A DNA stretch of 64,000 bases from Akebia trifoliata (GCA_017979445.1 CM030704.1:11019658-11083657), one strand, 5' to 3'; counted from the first letter of the stretch, positions 1 to 11,203 are shown. Numbers and translations are program-made. Notes: generated by a model from the sequence alone, not told the origin.

Positions 1-330
1 ATTTGATTTTGATTTGTTGTTTTATGTGTTTGAGAGAGGTTTCCTAAGCGTAACGTAGGCTCTAGGGTTGTTTTGAGGTTAGGGGTATTTTGGTAATTTG
101 ATCAATTTTTAGTGATTTTTATCGTGAAACTTCCTTTTGATCTGCAAGATGATGATTTCTATGATTCTGGGATTGTATTTTCCTAGCGTAGCATGGTTTC
201 TAAAGTTTTGTCAATTCGAGATACCTTATCCGGATTTCTGAAACACATCTGGTAACAAAATAAAGCAATGGAATACACATCCATCATTGGGAATCATTGC
301 GATCGGGTTGACGAGTTGATTAATCAGTAT
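1..330 (-). repeat. Partial LTR of the Tat-like family, 5' part, reversed
   Basis: Read on the minus strand, this matches the first part of the family LTR seen complete from 6901 and 11209, including the opening block with the CGATCGCAATGATTCCC region. The terminal TGTAGACACC is missing: the match stops at about 330, where it meets LTR sequence in the opposite orientation. The left side is cut by the window edge. Confidence 0.85.
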
Positions 331-465
331 TTTCTTTCGTAGATTAGTGTTATTTACTTTTTAGAGTCAATATTTGGTTCCTAGACCGTAATAACTAGGT
401 GGCGACTCCCAAACCTCAACAATCAAAAGTGGATCCGTGCACCCCGTGTATCGAGGGCGTTTTCA
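327..465 (+). repeat. Partial LTR of the Tat-like family, 3' end, forward
   Basis: This matches the last 135 or so bases of the family LTR: the 'cctagaccgtaataactagg' block, the GGATCCG...CCCCG stretch and the terminal GGGCGTTTTCA (consensus GGCGCTTTCA). It directly abuts the minus-strand LTR piece, sharing TCAG at the joint. No PBS follows, so this is not the edge of an intact element. Confidence 0.8.
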
Positions 466-1750
466 GACACTAATTTGTATCTAGTGTCAAGACTCTCAAC
501 CTCTAGGCCCTTTACATCTTCAAATCCAAATCATAAATCATTAGACAACGGAATGTATAGAACTGTCCCTTCTCATATTTATTATCGAGTATATTCAACT
601 GATAAGAATAAAGAAACCGAATATAATCTAACATAATTAGATTTTAGAAGTCTACCAAAATAAATCAACGTACTAACGTTCATAGAACATGAGCCAGAAT
701 AATCTCAAATAGACAAATCTATTTTGAAATAGGACTTACTTTCTCATCCTCTGTGAAAGTGGTTCTTTTAAAATTTTACTACAAAAGAACAACAAATTAT
801 CAAAGAAAATTGGTTTGCAAAAATTAAAAAAAAAAAACTCAAAAACATATATTCCTATTTGACTGGTTAAATACACAAATAGACATAAACCATATCAACT
901 CCATCCACACACTAAAAAATAATGTCCAAATATGAGAAATTGCAAAAAATGAAAAAATACTTTCAACATTACCCCTTTTAGATCTCCCAAGCATTCTGAC
1001 GTTATAGCAACACCAATAAAAATAGAAAAATTATTCAAAAATGAAGATCCAAGTACACAAAAGGATCTTTCTCACATCATAGAGCAAAATAATTATACAA
1101 ATATCTACTTACACACCTTAGGAGAAAAATTACAAAATTGTCACCTAAATCAAACATCGCAAAACACCCCTAGATTGACATTTCATACAAAAATTAATCA
1201 TTCGGCTAAAAATAATTGCCAAATAAATAGGAACCCTTTTCCTAATACAACTTTACAAAACACTTTAACACCCCTTCTCAATTCTCTAAAGGAGTCATAG
1301 ACGAAATACTAAATAGAATAAAGTCCACTAACTCAAATCCATCAACTTCCAAAATCGTAAATGTCCTGTCTAATACTAAAGGATCTTCTTCAGATCTCTC
1401 TTTCGATTAATCACACTCTGAAATAGAAACTATAGAAACTATAGAAACATGCTGCCAACAACCAGCAATAAACAAACTTTTCTCACCACAAATTTCTAAA
1501 TAATATACATGAAATAAAAATTATTATAGAAGGCCTTCCCCTATAGACCTTCAATTTGAAGAATCTACAATTCCAGCCAAAAAATTCGATGGTAACACTA
1601 TCTATGAATGGGAACATAGAAGGCCTATCAGAATACCAAATCCTCACCATTTGCAATTCCATCCTAACTTATACAAGTGCTTGTCATATGCATAAACACC
1701 CCCAAAGAAATATTAGTCTAGCTATAACTGTTGGCTTATCTGGCCAACTT
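466..1750 (+). pseudogene. Caulimovirid-like polyprotein relic, plus-strand part
   Basis: Conceptual translation across several frames gives recognisable pieces of the movement/coat part of plant endogenous pararetrovirus-type polyproteins. They include a 'RTVPSHIYYRVYSTD' block near 555-605, an acidic 'IEHEPE' block near 680-695, a 'FDWLN' piece near 855, a 'YTNIYLHTLG' block near 1095-1125, 'DLQFEE' near 1550, and 'EGLSEYQI...GLSGQLG' near 1615-1750. Frameshifts and stops separate them, so this is a dead copy. I recognise the family from memory of petuvirus/florendovirus-like sequences; no database was searched. A caulimovirid-related plant retroelement is the alternative. The segment ends where homology flips to the minus strand. 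Confidence 0.5.
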
Positions 1751-1754
1751 GGTT

Positions 1755-2214
1755 TGATGAATTGAGTATGAATTATTCCTTTTCTAATACAATTCATGTC
1801 TGCTCCAAAATCTAGGAAAGCAATAAATTTGTGATGATGATTAGGAAGACTAAGAGTGACTTGGGTATACCATTTTTTTATATATAGATAATGAGTTATG
1901 GACCCTAAAAAGAGATCTACTTTATTTGTTTCATTTTGAAGATCAGGTTCTGTTGGTGTATTATCACATTGCATAGCTTCGACTTGTAATTTTAAGTCTT
2001 TTAGTCCGGGTTCTTGGGCTATTTTTAACTTTTAATGTTTGAGATTTTTTTGTAATTTCATATCGTTGTATAGTTTTAATCTTGTTAAATTAACTTGTTG
2101 GATTATTTCTCTTATAGTAAATTGATCATAATCTAATATTCCATGGATTGAGGCAAGAAATTCTTTAACCTTTTCAACAAATAATTTAGGAAGCCCAGAG
2201 ATGAATTTTTTTTT
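1755..2214 (-). pseudogene. Caulimovirid-like polyprotein relic, coat/protease part, inverted
   Basis: On the minus strand the translation begins with a 'FISGLPKLFVEKVKEFL' block, characteristic of the region before the zinc knuckle of these polyproteins. It continues through a stop to a retropepsin-like segment with an altered active site: DFGAD where DTGAD or DSGAD is expected, followed by MNCI. In the family order this part should follow the plus-strand 'GQLG' block ending at 1750, so the middle of the relic has been inverted. An intact zinc knuckle is not visible. The degraded protease centre and the internal stop make it non-functional. Confidence 0.5.
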
Positions 2215-2228
2215 CTAAAACATTTCAA

Positions 2229-2690
2229 GTGAATTGGTGGCTAACCTTTGGCTCCATGTCAAGCATCCTCCCTCAAGATTTCCTACTACAACTTCAAACC
2301 TTTATCAAAACTACTAAATTAAACATTGATGATCTTGCTTATGAAAACTTTTTTCTCCCAAACTGGTTTTCCTTGGATCATGAAATGGAGTTATTCAAAA
2401 CAAATCTATGAGTATGTTCCCACTTTATATAAATACGTCTATGTAAAATTGTAGGATAAATTTGACATTAAAAAATCCCAAACTCCTCAAGATTTTTTGC
2501 CACTACCAAAAACTCCCCAATCAAAGGCTCCTTCAAAAACCTTCAAAGAAACTTTACTCCCTTCATCCTCTAAAGCAAAAAATCCTAATGAAGCCTCTCA
2601 AATATTGCAAGCCATCAAAACATTTTCCCAAGAAATTACTACAATTAAACAGACCATATCCATTTAAGGGTCTTCAGCCCACTCAAATTC
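2229..2690 (+). pseudogene. Caulimovirid-like polyprotein relic, second plus-strand part
   Basis: An open stretch at 2229-2411 has a 'WWLTFGS...ILPQDF' block like the family segment with paired tryptophans. A second stretch at about 2470-2670, in another frame, reads as a proline/serine-rich linker followed by a helical 'SQILQAIKTFSQEITTIKQ' piece. The two are out of frame with each other. In related polyproteins I would place these upstream of the blocks at 545-1750, so order as well as orientation is scrambled. Assignment is by motif memory only. Confidence 0.35.
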
Positions 2691-3120
2691 ACCTATTCCT
2701 TATCTTCTTGACAAAGATAAAGAACATTTTGGGTTATAGTTCGAAAGTTCGCCACAAGTTTATTTAAAAGCTCGTCAAAAATTCAAATCAAAATTCAACA
2801 AAAGTTCATCCCAAAGTTTGCCAAAAATTCGTATTAAAATTCGTCAAAAGTTCATCCCAAAGCTCACCAAAAGTTTGCATCAAAGCCGTTAAAGCCATCA
2901 AAGCTCCTCAATAATTGTAATATTACTGTGCAAAGTATCGGTCACTTGTAATTTACTATACAAAGTGTCAGTCAAATATTATAATGCCACGTGTACACTT
3001 CACGTGCCCAAAAGTGTTGGTCGAGCCTTTACCTAACACGTTTTTCTTTTCAAACCTTCTACAAACTTCTCAAATTTATATAAATACCTCACTTCTTCAA
3101 GAGAAAAGGCATTCAAAAAA
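2691..3120 (+). other. Non-coding tail of the relic with degenerate short repeats
   Basis: No open frame. From 2730 to 2900 there is a loose repeat of 'AAAGTTC(G/A)(T/C)C' and 'AAAATTCG' words. From 2920 to 3050 there are two 'CACTTGTAATTTACT/AAAGTRTCGGTCA' copies and ACGTG-containing words (CACGTGTACACTTCACGTG). The stretch is followed by a TATA box, which would fit an intergenic promoter region of a pararetrovirus. Confidence 0.4.
3077..3086 (+). promoter_or_regulatory. TATA box of a possible pararetroviral promoter
   Basis: TATATAAATA, about 70-80 bp downstream of paired ACGTG words and about 30 bp upstream of a CTTCTTCAAGAG-type leader. This layout resembles caulimovirid full-length transcript promoters, but it could belong to any retroelement leader. 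Confidence 0.4.
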
Positions 3121-3364
3121 ATATTACAAATTGTGGGGTCGATTGTGACTTGTTAAGGCAATCCAAAGAATATCTCATATATTTATAGAGTTGCTAACAT
3201 AGAAATTATTACAACTAACATGTCTATATGTAGACATGTGTCAAGGAAAATAATTATCTTGTCTAAACAATGACAACTAGCATAACTACTAAATTACATG
3301 AAAATACCTACTTTGGGTTGGATAAATATCTATGGACTTGGGCTTTTCTTCTTTCTCCTTTATA
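3121..3364 (-). repeat. Probable 3' LTR remnant of the Copia element
   Basis: It lies immediately beyond the polypurine tract of the minus-strand Copia remnant. Read on the minus strand it carries a CTATAAATATATGAG TATA-like box followed by 'GATATTCTTTGGATTGCC', typical of Copia LTR promoter regions. Exact LTR ends (TG...CA) are not clear, so the boundaries are approximate. Confidence 0.5.
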
Positions 3365-3380
3365 CCCCCTCCCTCTCCTC
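3365..3380 (-). other. Copia polypurine tract
   Basis: The minus strand reads GAGGAGAGGGAGGGGG between the end of the RNase H region and the putative LTR, as expected for plus-strand DNA priming in a Copia element. Confidence 0.6.
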
Positions 3381-5434
3381 ATGTGGAATGTGCAGTAGTC
3401 GGTAACATTTAGTTTGGAACGCAACAATAAATAAGGAAAATGTAATAAGTTATTGATAATATATCTACTAATTGAAGATTTGAAGGTACATAACCAATAT
3501 GAAGATGACTGGAGGCAACTTTTTCACAAAAAAAAATCTTAGTCAATGGAAATGTGCTTGGTGCGAGCATGAAATAATGGATTTGAGGCTAATCATATAG
3601 CATTTTTATTGTCACTTATTGGTGTTGAGCGGAGAAACATACCAAATCTTGAGTCATTTCCATTGTGGCATTAACAAAAGATCGATATTCAACTTTGACA
3701 CTTGAATGGGAGACGGTGGGTTGTTTCTTCATGCTCCATGATACCAGATTGTAATCCAAAAAGATAGCATAACCAGTAGTGGATCGTCATGTGTCCGGGC
3801 AATCAGCCCAATCCGCATTCGAATAACCAATAAGGCCAATTGGATTATTAACATAAAAGCGTAGTCCAAAATGAAGGGCACCTTTAACATATCTTAAAAT
3901 TTGTCTGAGTGTTAGAAAATGCTCGTTAGTGGGTTCATGCATATGTTGGCAAATAGAGTTGACACTATGAGCAAGATCGGGATGTGTTAAAGTCAAATAC
4001 TGTATTGCACCAACAAAGGAGCAATAGAGAGTAGGATCATGAAACACAGTCCTTTCTTTGGTTAACTTGTGGCTAACAACCATTGGAGTCATAAGAGTAA
4101 ATTAACATTTTTGAGTAAATCAGTGGCATATTTTGTTTGAGTGAATTGAAGGCCGGAAGAATCTATAGTTCCTTCGATACCCTAAAAATAATGAAGTTTT
4201 ATTGCAAAAGCTTCATGTAGGCAATTAATGAATGTATCGAGAAGGGTGGAACTATTGCCAGTAAAGACTATGTCATCAACATAGACTAATAAGAAGATGA
4301 TATCATGTTTGTGCCGATAAACAAAAAGAGAAGAGTTCGCCTTCTTACATTTGAAGCCAACATGAAGAAGGAATGTACTACACATCTCTCAACCCAAGCC
4401 CGTGGTGCTTGTTGAGACCATAAATGGCCTTAGTAAGACGACAAACATGAGAAGGGTGGAAAGGATCAATGTAACCTGGTGGTTGGTCCATACATAGACC
4501 ATGGAGAAACTCATTCTTAACATTCAATTGGCGAGTATCCCACTTCGATGATAAAACAAATGACAAAACAACTTGAATTATGGCTGATTTAACTACTAGA
4601 ATGAAAGGTTCTTCAAAATCAAGACTAGGATGTTGATTGTACCCTTTAGCTACAAGGCGAATGTTGTGTCGTTTGATAGATTCATTTGAAGTAACTTGGT
4701 TTTGTAGACCCATTTACAACCAACAATGTTCATATTGGATTCCTTGAACAAGAATCCATATTTTATTTTGATGGAGAGTGTGTATTTCTTCGCCTATTGC
4801 AATAACCCAATGAGGAGATTTTAGTGCTGATTTGTATCCATGAGGTTCTTGTGAATGAAGGAAAGCAGAAGATAATGTAGATTCTTGGTTTGTAAGAAAG
4901 GATCTCTCTTCAATAGGATGTCAAGTAGTAACAAATGCTTTCTTTTCGGAGATGCCAACCTTTGATCTTGTTTTCGTATGATGATGATTTGAAAAAGGCA
5001 ACAAAGTAGGGAGCTCACTTGGAATATCATTGACAATTATATCCTCAATGCCACGTGAAGAAGATGGAGATACATCTTGAGGTGTTGAAGGAACTTGGGT
5101 TGTCTCATTGGTGATGTAGATGATGATGAAATGATATCAATGGGCATGGCTGGTGGTGGTGGTGTAGAAAGGTCTTACTTTGTGTAGATGGAGATTGCAT
5201 GCCCAAAATTTTGATTTCATCCATGTCAAAGAAAGTATCCAAAATCTGAAAGTGTGGTAGATATACTAGAAGAGATTGAAGTTTTGAGAGGAAAAATATT
5301 TTTTTCAAACACAACATGTCTAGAGATATAGTTACATTTAGTTACACAATATAAGCAACAGAGCCTTTATGAATTGGACTATATCTAAGAAAACACATTA
5401 AGCACTTTTTGGAGAGCATTTATGTGAAACATAA
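3381..5434 (-). pseudogene. Ty1-copia pol remnant: end of integrase, RT and RNase H
   Basis: Minus-strand fragments in the right order make up a Copia pol 3' half. From 5317 to about 4720 lies the variable linker between integrase and RT. The RT N-terminal part at 4713-4380 has 'RLVAKGYNQ', 'QLNVKNEFLHG' and 'QPPGYIDP'. The RT centre at 4385-4182 has the catalytic YVDD in 'LLVYVDDIVFTG'. The 'VGAIQYLTLTHPDLAHSVN' and RNase H entry 'GYSNADWADCPDT' lie at 4092-3787, and degraded RNase H with 'STTGYAIFLDYNLVSWS' at 3786-3560. Frameshifts and stops are frequent, so the copy is inactive. It continues at 6469 beyond the inserted DNA element. These motifs are diagnostic for Copia rather than gypsy. 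Confidence 0.9.
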
Positions 5435-6468
5435 GGGCTTGTGTGGATTGACTTTTCTAAGTACTTCTGACTTTTGCGAGGAGTCAGAAGCACTTTAAAG
5501 GTGTTTGGATAAATAACTCCTGGAAAGAACTACTTTACTGTGGAGTCATTTTAGTGCTTTTTCACGAAGTACCAATGGTGCTACTTCTCTAAACTACTCT
5601 TGGGCGGAGTCACAAAACATTGTCAAAATGACGGGATTGGTACAAGTATGCCCCTCATAAATTTTGAAAATTACAAACCTCCCCTCAAAAAAACAATTGG
5701 AATAATATTATATTACTATCCATTGATATGGTGGTAGCCATTTGGTGTAATATTTGGGACAAGTATACCCCTCATAAATTTTGAAAATTACAAGCATACC
5801 CTCAAAAATGCAATTGCAATAATACTATATTACTATCCATTGATGTGGTGGTAGCTTTTTAGTGCAGCATTTAGGACAAATATACCCCTCATAAATTTTG
5901 AAAATTACCCTAAAAAATGTAATTAAATAATATTTATTATTATCCATTGATGTGGTGGTAACCTTTTAGTGTAGCATTTAAATTTGAATTTCTAGCTCTC
6001 CCAATTGCGCACTCAATGATTTATCCATGAACATTTCAACCATGGTTGAAATTTTCTTATTGTAAGATTGATGTGAACAATTACACACAAATTTACTATC
6101 TATTGATATGATGAAAGCTTCATATTTTTTGTGATTGTATATATTTGCTCACAATATCTTCTATTTGTTTATAATTGTTAGATGTTTATATTAGTTTTTA
6201 TGGATAAAAACAATAACTTTTATTTCTTTTGAAGAATAATTTGTTGAGTTATAATGTTAAAAATAGTAACTGATACTTATAAGGGTATTTTGATCATTTT
6301 AACAGAATCTAAACTAGTTTCCAAACACAAAACTCTATCAAAAGTACTTCTGATAGTACTTTTCAGAACCTGCATCCAAACACACAATAGTTATCCACCT
6401 ACTCCAGAAAGTACTTATGAAAGTACTTATGTTCTAAGTACTTCTGGCTCCTGTATCCACACGGGCCC
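5435..6468. mobile_element. PIF/Harbinger-like non-autonomous DNA element
   Basis: Terminal inverted repeats GGGCTTGTGTGGAT (left) and GGGCCCGTGTGGAT (right, reverse complement) are flanked by a TAA direct repeat at 5432-5434 and 6469-6471. TAA/TTA target duplication with GGGC-type ends fits the PIF/Harbinger superfamily. AAGTACTT words cluster inside both ends. No transposase is visible; the only open stretches are short. The element splits the Copia reading frame, and Copia homology resumes directly on either side, which fixes both ends. At about 1.03 kb it is long for a MITE. Confidence 0.8.
5638..5990. repeat. Three tandem copies of a ~117-bp unit inside the DNA element
   Basis: Each unit starts near 'ACAAGTATRCCCCTCATAAA' and ends with 'CCATTGATRTGGTGGTAGC'. 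Copies begin near 5641, 5758 and 5875 and diverge by small indels; the third is shortest. Confidence 0.8.
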
Positions 6469-6900
6469 TAAGTTTTCGAATAAGGAAAACACAAACATTC
6501 AAAAATTCGAAACATGTGATAGGAAGGATTCTTACCAAATATAACATAGTAAGGAGAATTATTGTTGAGAACCGGTGTCGGTAAGTGGTTGATGATATAA
6601 ACGACAGCAGAAAAAGCAGCCACCCAAAAGAAGATGGAACTTGACTATGAAACATCCTAGATAAGCCTGATTATGTGACATATTGATGTTTTCGTTCGGC
6701 ATGACCATTATGAGATGGTGTATGGGGACATGGAATTTGTTTACTAATCCCATGTTGGGAAAGATTGTTAAGAAAATGACTATCATTAAATTCACCACCC
6801 CCATCACATTTAAAAGCTTTTAATGAGTGTGAAAACTTATTAGAAATAAAGTTGTGAAAATTGATGAACATATCACAAAATTCAAATTTATGTTTAGTAG
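6469..6900 (-). pseudogene. Ty1-copia integrase remnant
   Basis: The minus strand encodes pieces of an rve-type integrase core. They include an 'FCDMFINFHNFISNKFSHSLKAF' helix, 'CDGGGEF' with the second catalytic Asp, 'CPHTPSHNGHAERKH' with the catalytic Glu, and then 'SPYYVIFGKNPSY' in the integrase C-terminal linker. Frames change within the segment. The first catalytic Asp and gag should lie to the right but were separated by element 1, which starts at 6901. The other side of that insertion is not found in the window. Confidence 0.88.
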
Positions 6901-8037
6901 TGTAGACACCCCATTTTTGCACTCGCCTGATTAATCAACTCGTCAACCCGATCGCAATGATTCCCAATGATGGATGTGTATTCCATTGCTTTATTTTGTT
7001 ACCAGATGTGTTTCAGAAATCCGGATGAGGTATCTCAAACTGACAAAACCTTAGAAACCACGCTACGTAAGGAAAATACGACCCTAGAAACATATAAATC
7101 ATCATCTTACAGATCAAAAAGAAGCTTTACGATAAAATCACTAAAAATTGACCAAATTACCAAAATACCCCTAATCTCAAAACAACCCTAGAGCCTACGT
7201 TACGCTTAGGAAAACTCTCTCAAACACATAAAACAACAAATCGAAATCAAATAAATTATTTTCCCAATTTTCACAGAATTTGACAAAATTACGAAAATGC
7301 CCCTCATAAAGTTCACAACAATTTCACACAAAAAATTTCATAAATGACACAAAATAATATTTTCATTTAATTCCTTACGAAAAATCGATTCTAAAACATC
7401 CTAGAACATTAAAAACCGACTTAAAATGTGAAAAGTCCTCTCTGGGGGCAAAATGGTAATTTCACAATTTTCATAATTAAAAATTTTGAAATTAATAAAT
7501 AAAATATTAAATAATTAAAGTGAAACATTGATGAAATTAATTTAAAATTTTAAATTAAAAAAATCGATCAATCGGGCTTTCAAGTAAAATTGTTGAGGGT
7601 TCGTGAGATATTTCTTTAAGGACCCCTCCATTTGGGGGTCCAAAGAATTAAAGATATAATAGAGGAGGGTTCTCCAAAAAATTAAATTCAATCAAGCAAG
7701 ACTAAGGTCAAGGTATTAAAGTCAATCAAGTGAGACTAAAGTCAAAATTAAAGTCAATTAAACAAGACTGAAGTCAAGATATTAAAAGTCAATCAATTAA
7801 GACTAAAGTCAAAATATTAAAAGTCAATCAAATAAGACCAAAAGTCAAAACCCTAATAGATTTCTAATTAAATAATAACTCTATCTAATAGAGTTCTAAC
7901 TAAAACACAACTCCGCCTAAAACAATTCTAATTAAAACACAACTCTACCTAAAACAATTCTAACTAAATTACAACTCTAATTAAAAGAATTACAATCAAA
8001 CACTAATTCTATCTAAATCAACCCAAAAAAAAAAATC

Positions 8038-8046
8038 TATAAATAG
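8038..8046 (+). promoter_or_regulatory. LTR TATA box
   Basis: TATAAATAG followed by AGGTGCTCACACCC; conserved at the same place in every full-length LTR of the family in this window. Confidence 0.8.
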
Positions 8047-8367
8047 AGGTGCTCACACCCTATTTTCGTATCAAATCAAAAATCCTAAGAGAAGTAGGTC
8101 TAAAAGTCGCCCTAGCCTCTCATAAACCCTAGTTTTGGAGTCTCAACTCCTTACCTAACATCCCTCCTTCGATTTTAGCCTAAAGAATATCTAAAAGCTC
8201 TCCAAAAATACCCTAAAACCCATAACAAACTCGAAGAATTCAGATCTAAGAAAGAAGATATACTTTGCCTCGGAGATCGGAAATCAAATCCGAAGATAGA
8301 ACGAAGCAAAGAGTACGGTACAAGGAGCAATTTCTGTCAGATCTGAGGAAACAAAGTCTTTGCTATC

Positions 8368-8378
8368 GGAAAGGTATA
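8368..8378 (+). promoter_or_regulatory. Splice-donor-like site in the LTR leader
   Basis: GGAAAG|GTATAA within the transcribed part of the LTR; the GT is at 8374-8375. The homologous position reads AAAG|GTATGA in A, AAAG|GTAAAT in C and CAAG|GTAACT in D. All are good plant donor sequences despite neighbouring divergence. Confidence 0.45.
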
Positions 8379-8652
8379 ATTTTTTTTTATTTATTTATTA
8401 TTATCTAGGTTTTTAGCAATGTAATTTATTTGGGAAGTTAGTAGAGACCGGCTTTGGCCGGACGGGGTTGGTGCCTAACACCTTCCAACCCCGTAACATG
8501 ATCCCCGAATTCAGTTTTTTCTATTCTAGATTAGTCCTTTATCTCTTTAGAGTCATTGATCGATTCCTAGACCGTAATTACTAGGTGGCGACTCCCAAAC
8601 CTCAAGGGTCAAAAGTGGATCCGCGCACCCCGAGGATCGAAGGCGCTTTCAG

Positions 8653-8669
8653 TGGCGACTCCACTGGGG
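8653..8669 (+). other. Primer-binding site (tRNA-Arg)
   Basis: TGGCGACTCCACTGGGG begins one base after the LTR end. It is the exact complement of CCCCAGTGGAGTCGCCA, the 3' end of plant tRNA-Arg(CCG) including CCA as I recall that tRNA. A tRNA-Arg primer is reported for the Ogre/Tat lineage. Confidence 0.85.
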
Positions 8670-9367
8670 ACCTTGAGGATCAGACTTGAAAAACCTCAAG
8701 TATGGGTACGTTGCCATATTGACCTAGTTTTTATTTTTATTTTTTATTTTTTTTATTCTTTTTTTTATTGTTTATATTTTTTTTAGTTCAGTTTATGTTG
8801 TTTGTTTATTGGTTTGTTTATCTTTTATTGTTCGATTATTGATTGTGTTGGACTTTGAATATCAGATATTTTGGCATATTATTCTTATGGTTCTATCAAG
8901 CATTACTTTTGTGGCTTAATCGAGGGGTATTTAGAGTGATCCTAAATAATGAAGGATTTCAGAATGATTGATTTTATTGAAGATAGTATGATGATTGTTG
9001 GATCATGATGTTTGACTCTTTTTCTTACGTAAGAAGATCTTTTTTATTTTATTTTATTTTATTTATTTTTTAGGATGCGTGCAATTGATCCGTGGACAAT
9101 ATTTTTTAGTTTTTAAAATTAAAAAAAAAGTGTGTGATTAGTTTTTTAAATAAAATAATTTTTTTTAGTGCTGCCCATTGACAGTAAGAAAGAAAGTAAT
9201 CAAAATAATAAAAAAAATTAAAAAAAAAAAGGAAAAGAAAATGTGTTTTGTTGAGGTTCTGTTGGCAGTAACATGTTGTTTAATTTTCTTTTAAGGGGGT
9301 GTGTCATTAGTAAAATAGAGTTTTACTCGTTGAACCCAGTCAGCCTTTTAATCTCAATCTCTTGTTA

Positions 9368-9890
9368 ATGGCGTCTTCTTCAACAAGAGACCGAACTTGT
9401 CTCTTGGTTCGATCGGCCGAAACATCCGCTCGATCAGTTTTTTTTATTGAAACGGTTGATTTCTTTGGACGTAAGTACCTTCAAAAGCAACTCAAGTTAA
9501 GCAATGGAAATCAATATCTCTTCCTCCTACCGAAGCAAAATTCATACTTTGCTGTTTTTTTTGTTTTTTGATAAAAAAATCTCTGGTCCAAAGTGAAAAT
9601 CATGGCTCAATTTGTAGAATCCACTCAGCGAAACATCTTTGCTGCATTTTCGAGTTCCATTGGAGCGTTAATGGCAGACGATTTGGTTTTATTTTGCAAA
9701 ATCTAATAAAAAAAATAGTCTAAATTTGAATGGACCTCCGGATGGGCTGTCGTTTCGAAAGAACTCGATGATTTCTTTAAGGTAAAAATCTGTCCAATAG
9801 AGAGGACAACATTGATCGGGTGGAGAGGCCAAAACCAGTCGCTCTTTCTTGAGAACGATGGTGCTGGGAAGAAGACGATTAAACATTGAA
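9368..9890 (+). pseudogene. Unknown open-frame relic inside the leader of element 1
   Basis: I do not recognise this. A plus-strand frame of about 67 codons begins ATGGCGTCTTCTTC (9368) and ends at 9571. A second stretch in another register, about 9600-9706, reads 'MAQFVESTQRNIFAAFSSSIGALMADD', and after stops a third, about 9740-9885, reads 'GWAVVSKELDDFF...' and a lysine-rich end. GC content is higher than the surroundings. It is absent from the leaders of A, C and D. It may be a captured host fragment or the decayed extra ORF that some Ogre-type elements carry between LTR and gag. A minus-strand frame of 65 codons overlaps at 9689-9886 and is probably a shadow. Confidence 0.25.
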
Positions 9891-11203
9891 ATTAGTGGTT
9901 TTTAAAAAAGAATTTTTTTTATACATCCACACCACCATGAAAAAAAATCGTTGGGTTGCCTTGCAGTCAGTTTTTTTTTCTTCTTTTTGTTCTGTTTCAG
10001 CCCATTTCATTCTGTTTAAAAATTACACAACCTTTTGTTTTATTTTTAACAGAGAAATTGTTTGTTTTGGAATCAAAATTTCTGATGAAAAATGTCCTTA
10101 AGTAGAAGAACTTCTATTCTTAAATTGTGATCATGCCCACATCATTGATTCAAGCTCCTGATCATAAGAGTAAAAATTCTTTTTCTTATTGAATAAAAAG
10201 TTTTCAGAGAAATTGTGATAAGGATTGGTTGGAGTATCTTTGATTTGAATTCGGTAGAAAGGGTGTTAAGAGACTAGAAAAAAAAAGGGTTTCTAATTAA
10301 AACGAATGCCGATTCTTTTTTTTAGAATCATTATTTCTGTAAACCCTTCCTATTAAAATGCTTTTAAGGATTTTTGATTAAAATACCTTCACGTGTTGGT
10401 TTCTTGCGAGAACACTCTCAAGCTATTATTAACACACCAATGTTCATTTGTAACACACCAATCTATATATGAACGATTATTTATTCTAAAAATTATTTTT
10501 TGGTGTGTTGTAAGTAAACATTGGGTTGCTAGTAATATCAATTTGTGTTCCAATTGCTATAAAGGACTAACATTCATAAATTTTTGATAGCAAACGGATT
10601 GATGTGGCAATTTTTGGGTGTGATTCTTAATAATTTTCTATCTTTTTGTTTAAGGTTGATCATAACATCTTGTTCCAACAATTATCATTCTGTGCTCAGT
10701 TTGATATCTCTTGAAATCCCAATCTGTCTAAGGTCACCCCAAAATAACCCTTGATTGAAATACAAGAATAAATATTTCGGATTAAATGTTTGCTTTTAAC
10801 ATGGATATACGCTTGATATATTTATTTTCAATCATGTGATTTGATTAGTGTTGATCTCGATTAAATATTCATATGATTCGAATGGTGTTTGATTTGATAG
10901 AATATTCATGCGATTCGTGATTGGTTTAATTGGATCCATGGGCCCATTTGTTTGAAAAAGGCCCGGGCACACCCCACCCTGCTTTTCACACACCACATGC
11001 ACGTTTACTGTTTACTGTTTTACTCACTTACACATCCCATTTAGCAAACGTGGCACTAGTGCGTGGCCCGGTCTCTTCGGAGATGCGACGTCATTCATGA
11101 AAACGACAACTCCAGTCACGTACCTTAGGGTATATCAAACTAGGATATCAATACCGTCTGATCAGGTGATTCTGAGAGATATATTGATGCACCCAGGCTG
11201 GAG

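Larger units (their letters stand above)
6901..8651 (+). repeat. 5' LTR of element 1
   Basis: 1751 bp, from TGTAGACACC to GGCGCTTTCA, followed by the PBS. Sub-structure by eye: a conserved U3 start; a block of about six loose repeats of 'AGTCAATCAA(G/T)NAAGACT(G/A)AAGTCAA' at about 7680-7860; a block of 'TCTAATTAAA(A/C)CACAACTCTACCTAAAACAAT' repeats at 7860-8010; a TATA box at 8038; and a leader with a splice-donor-like site at 8373/8374. It starts inside the Copia integrase. The TSD cannot be checked because the other end is lost. Confidence 0.93.
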
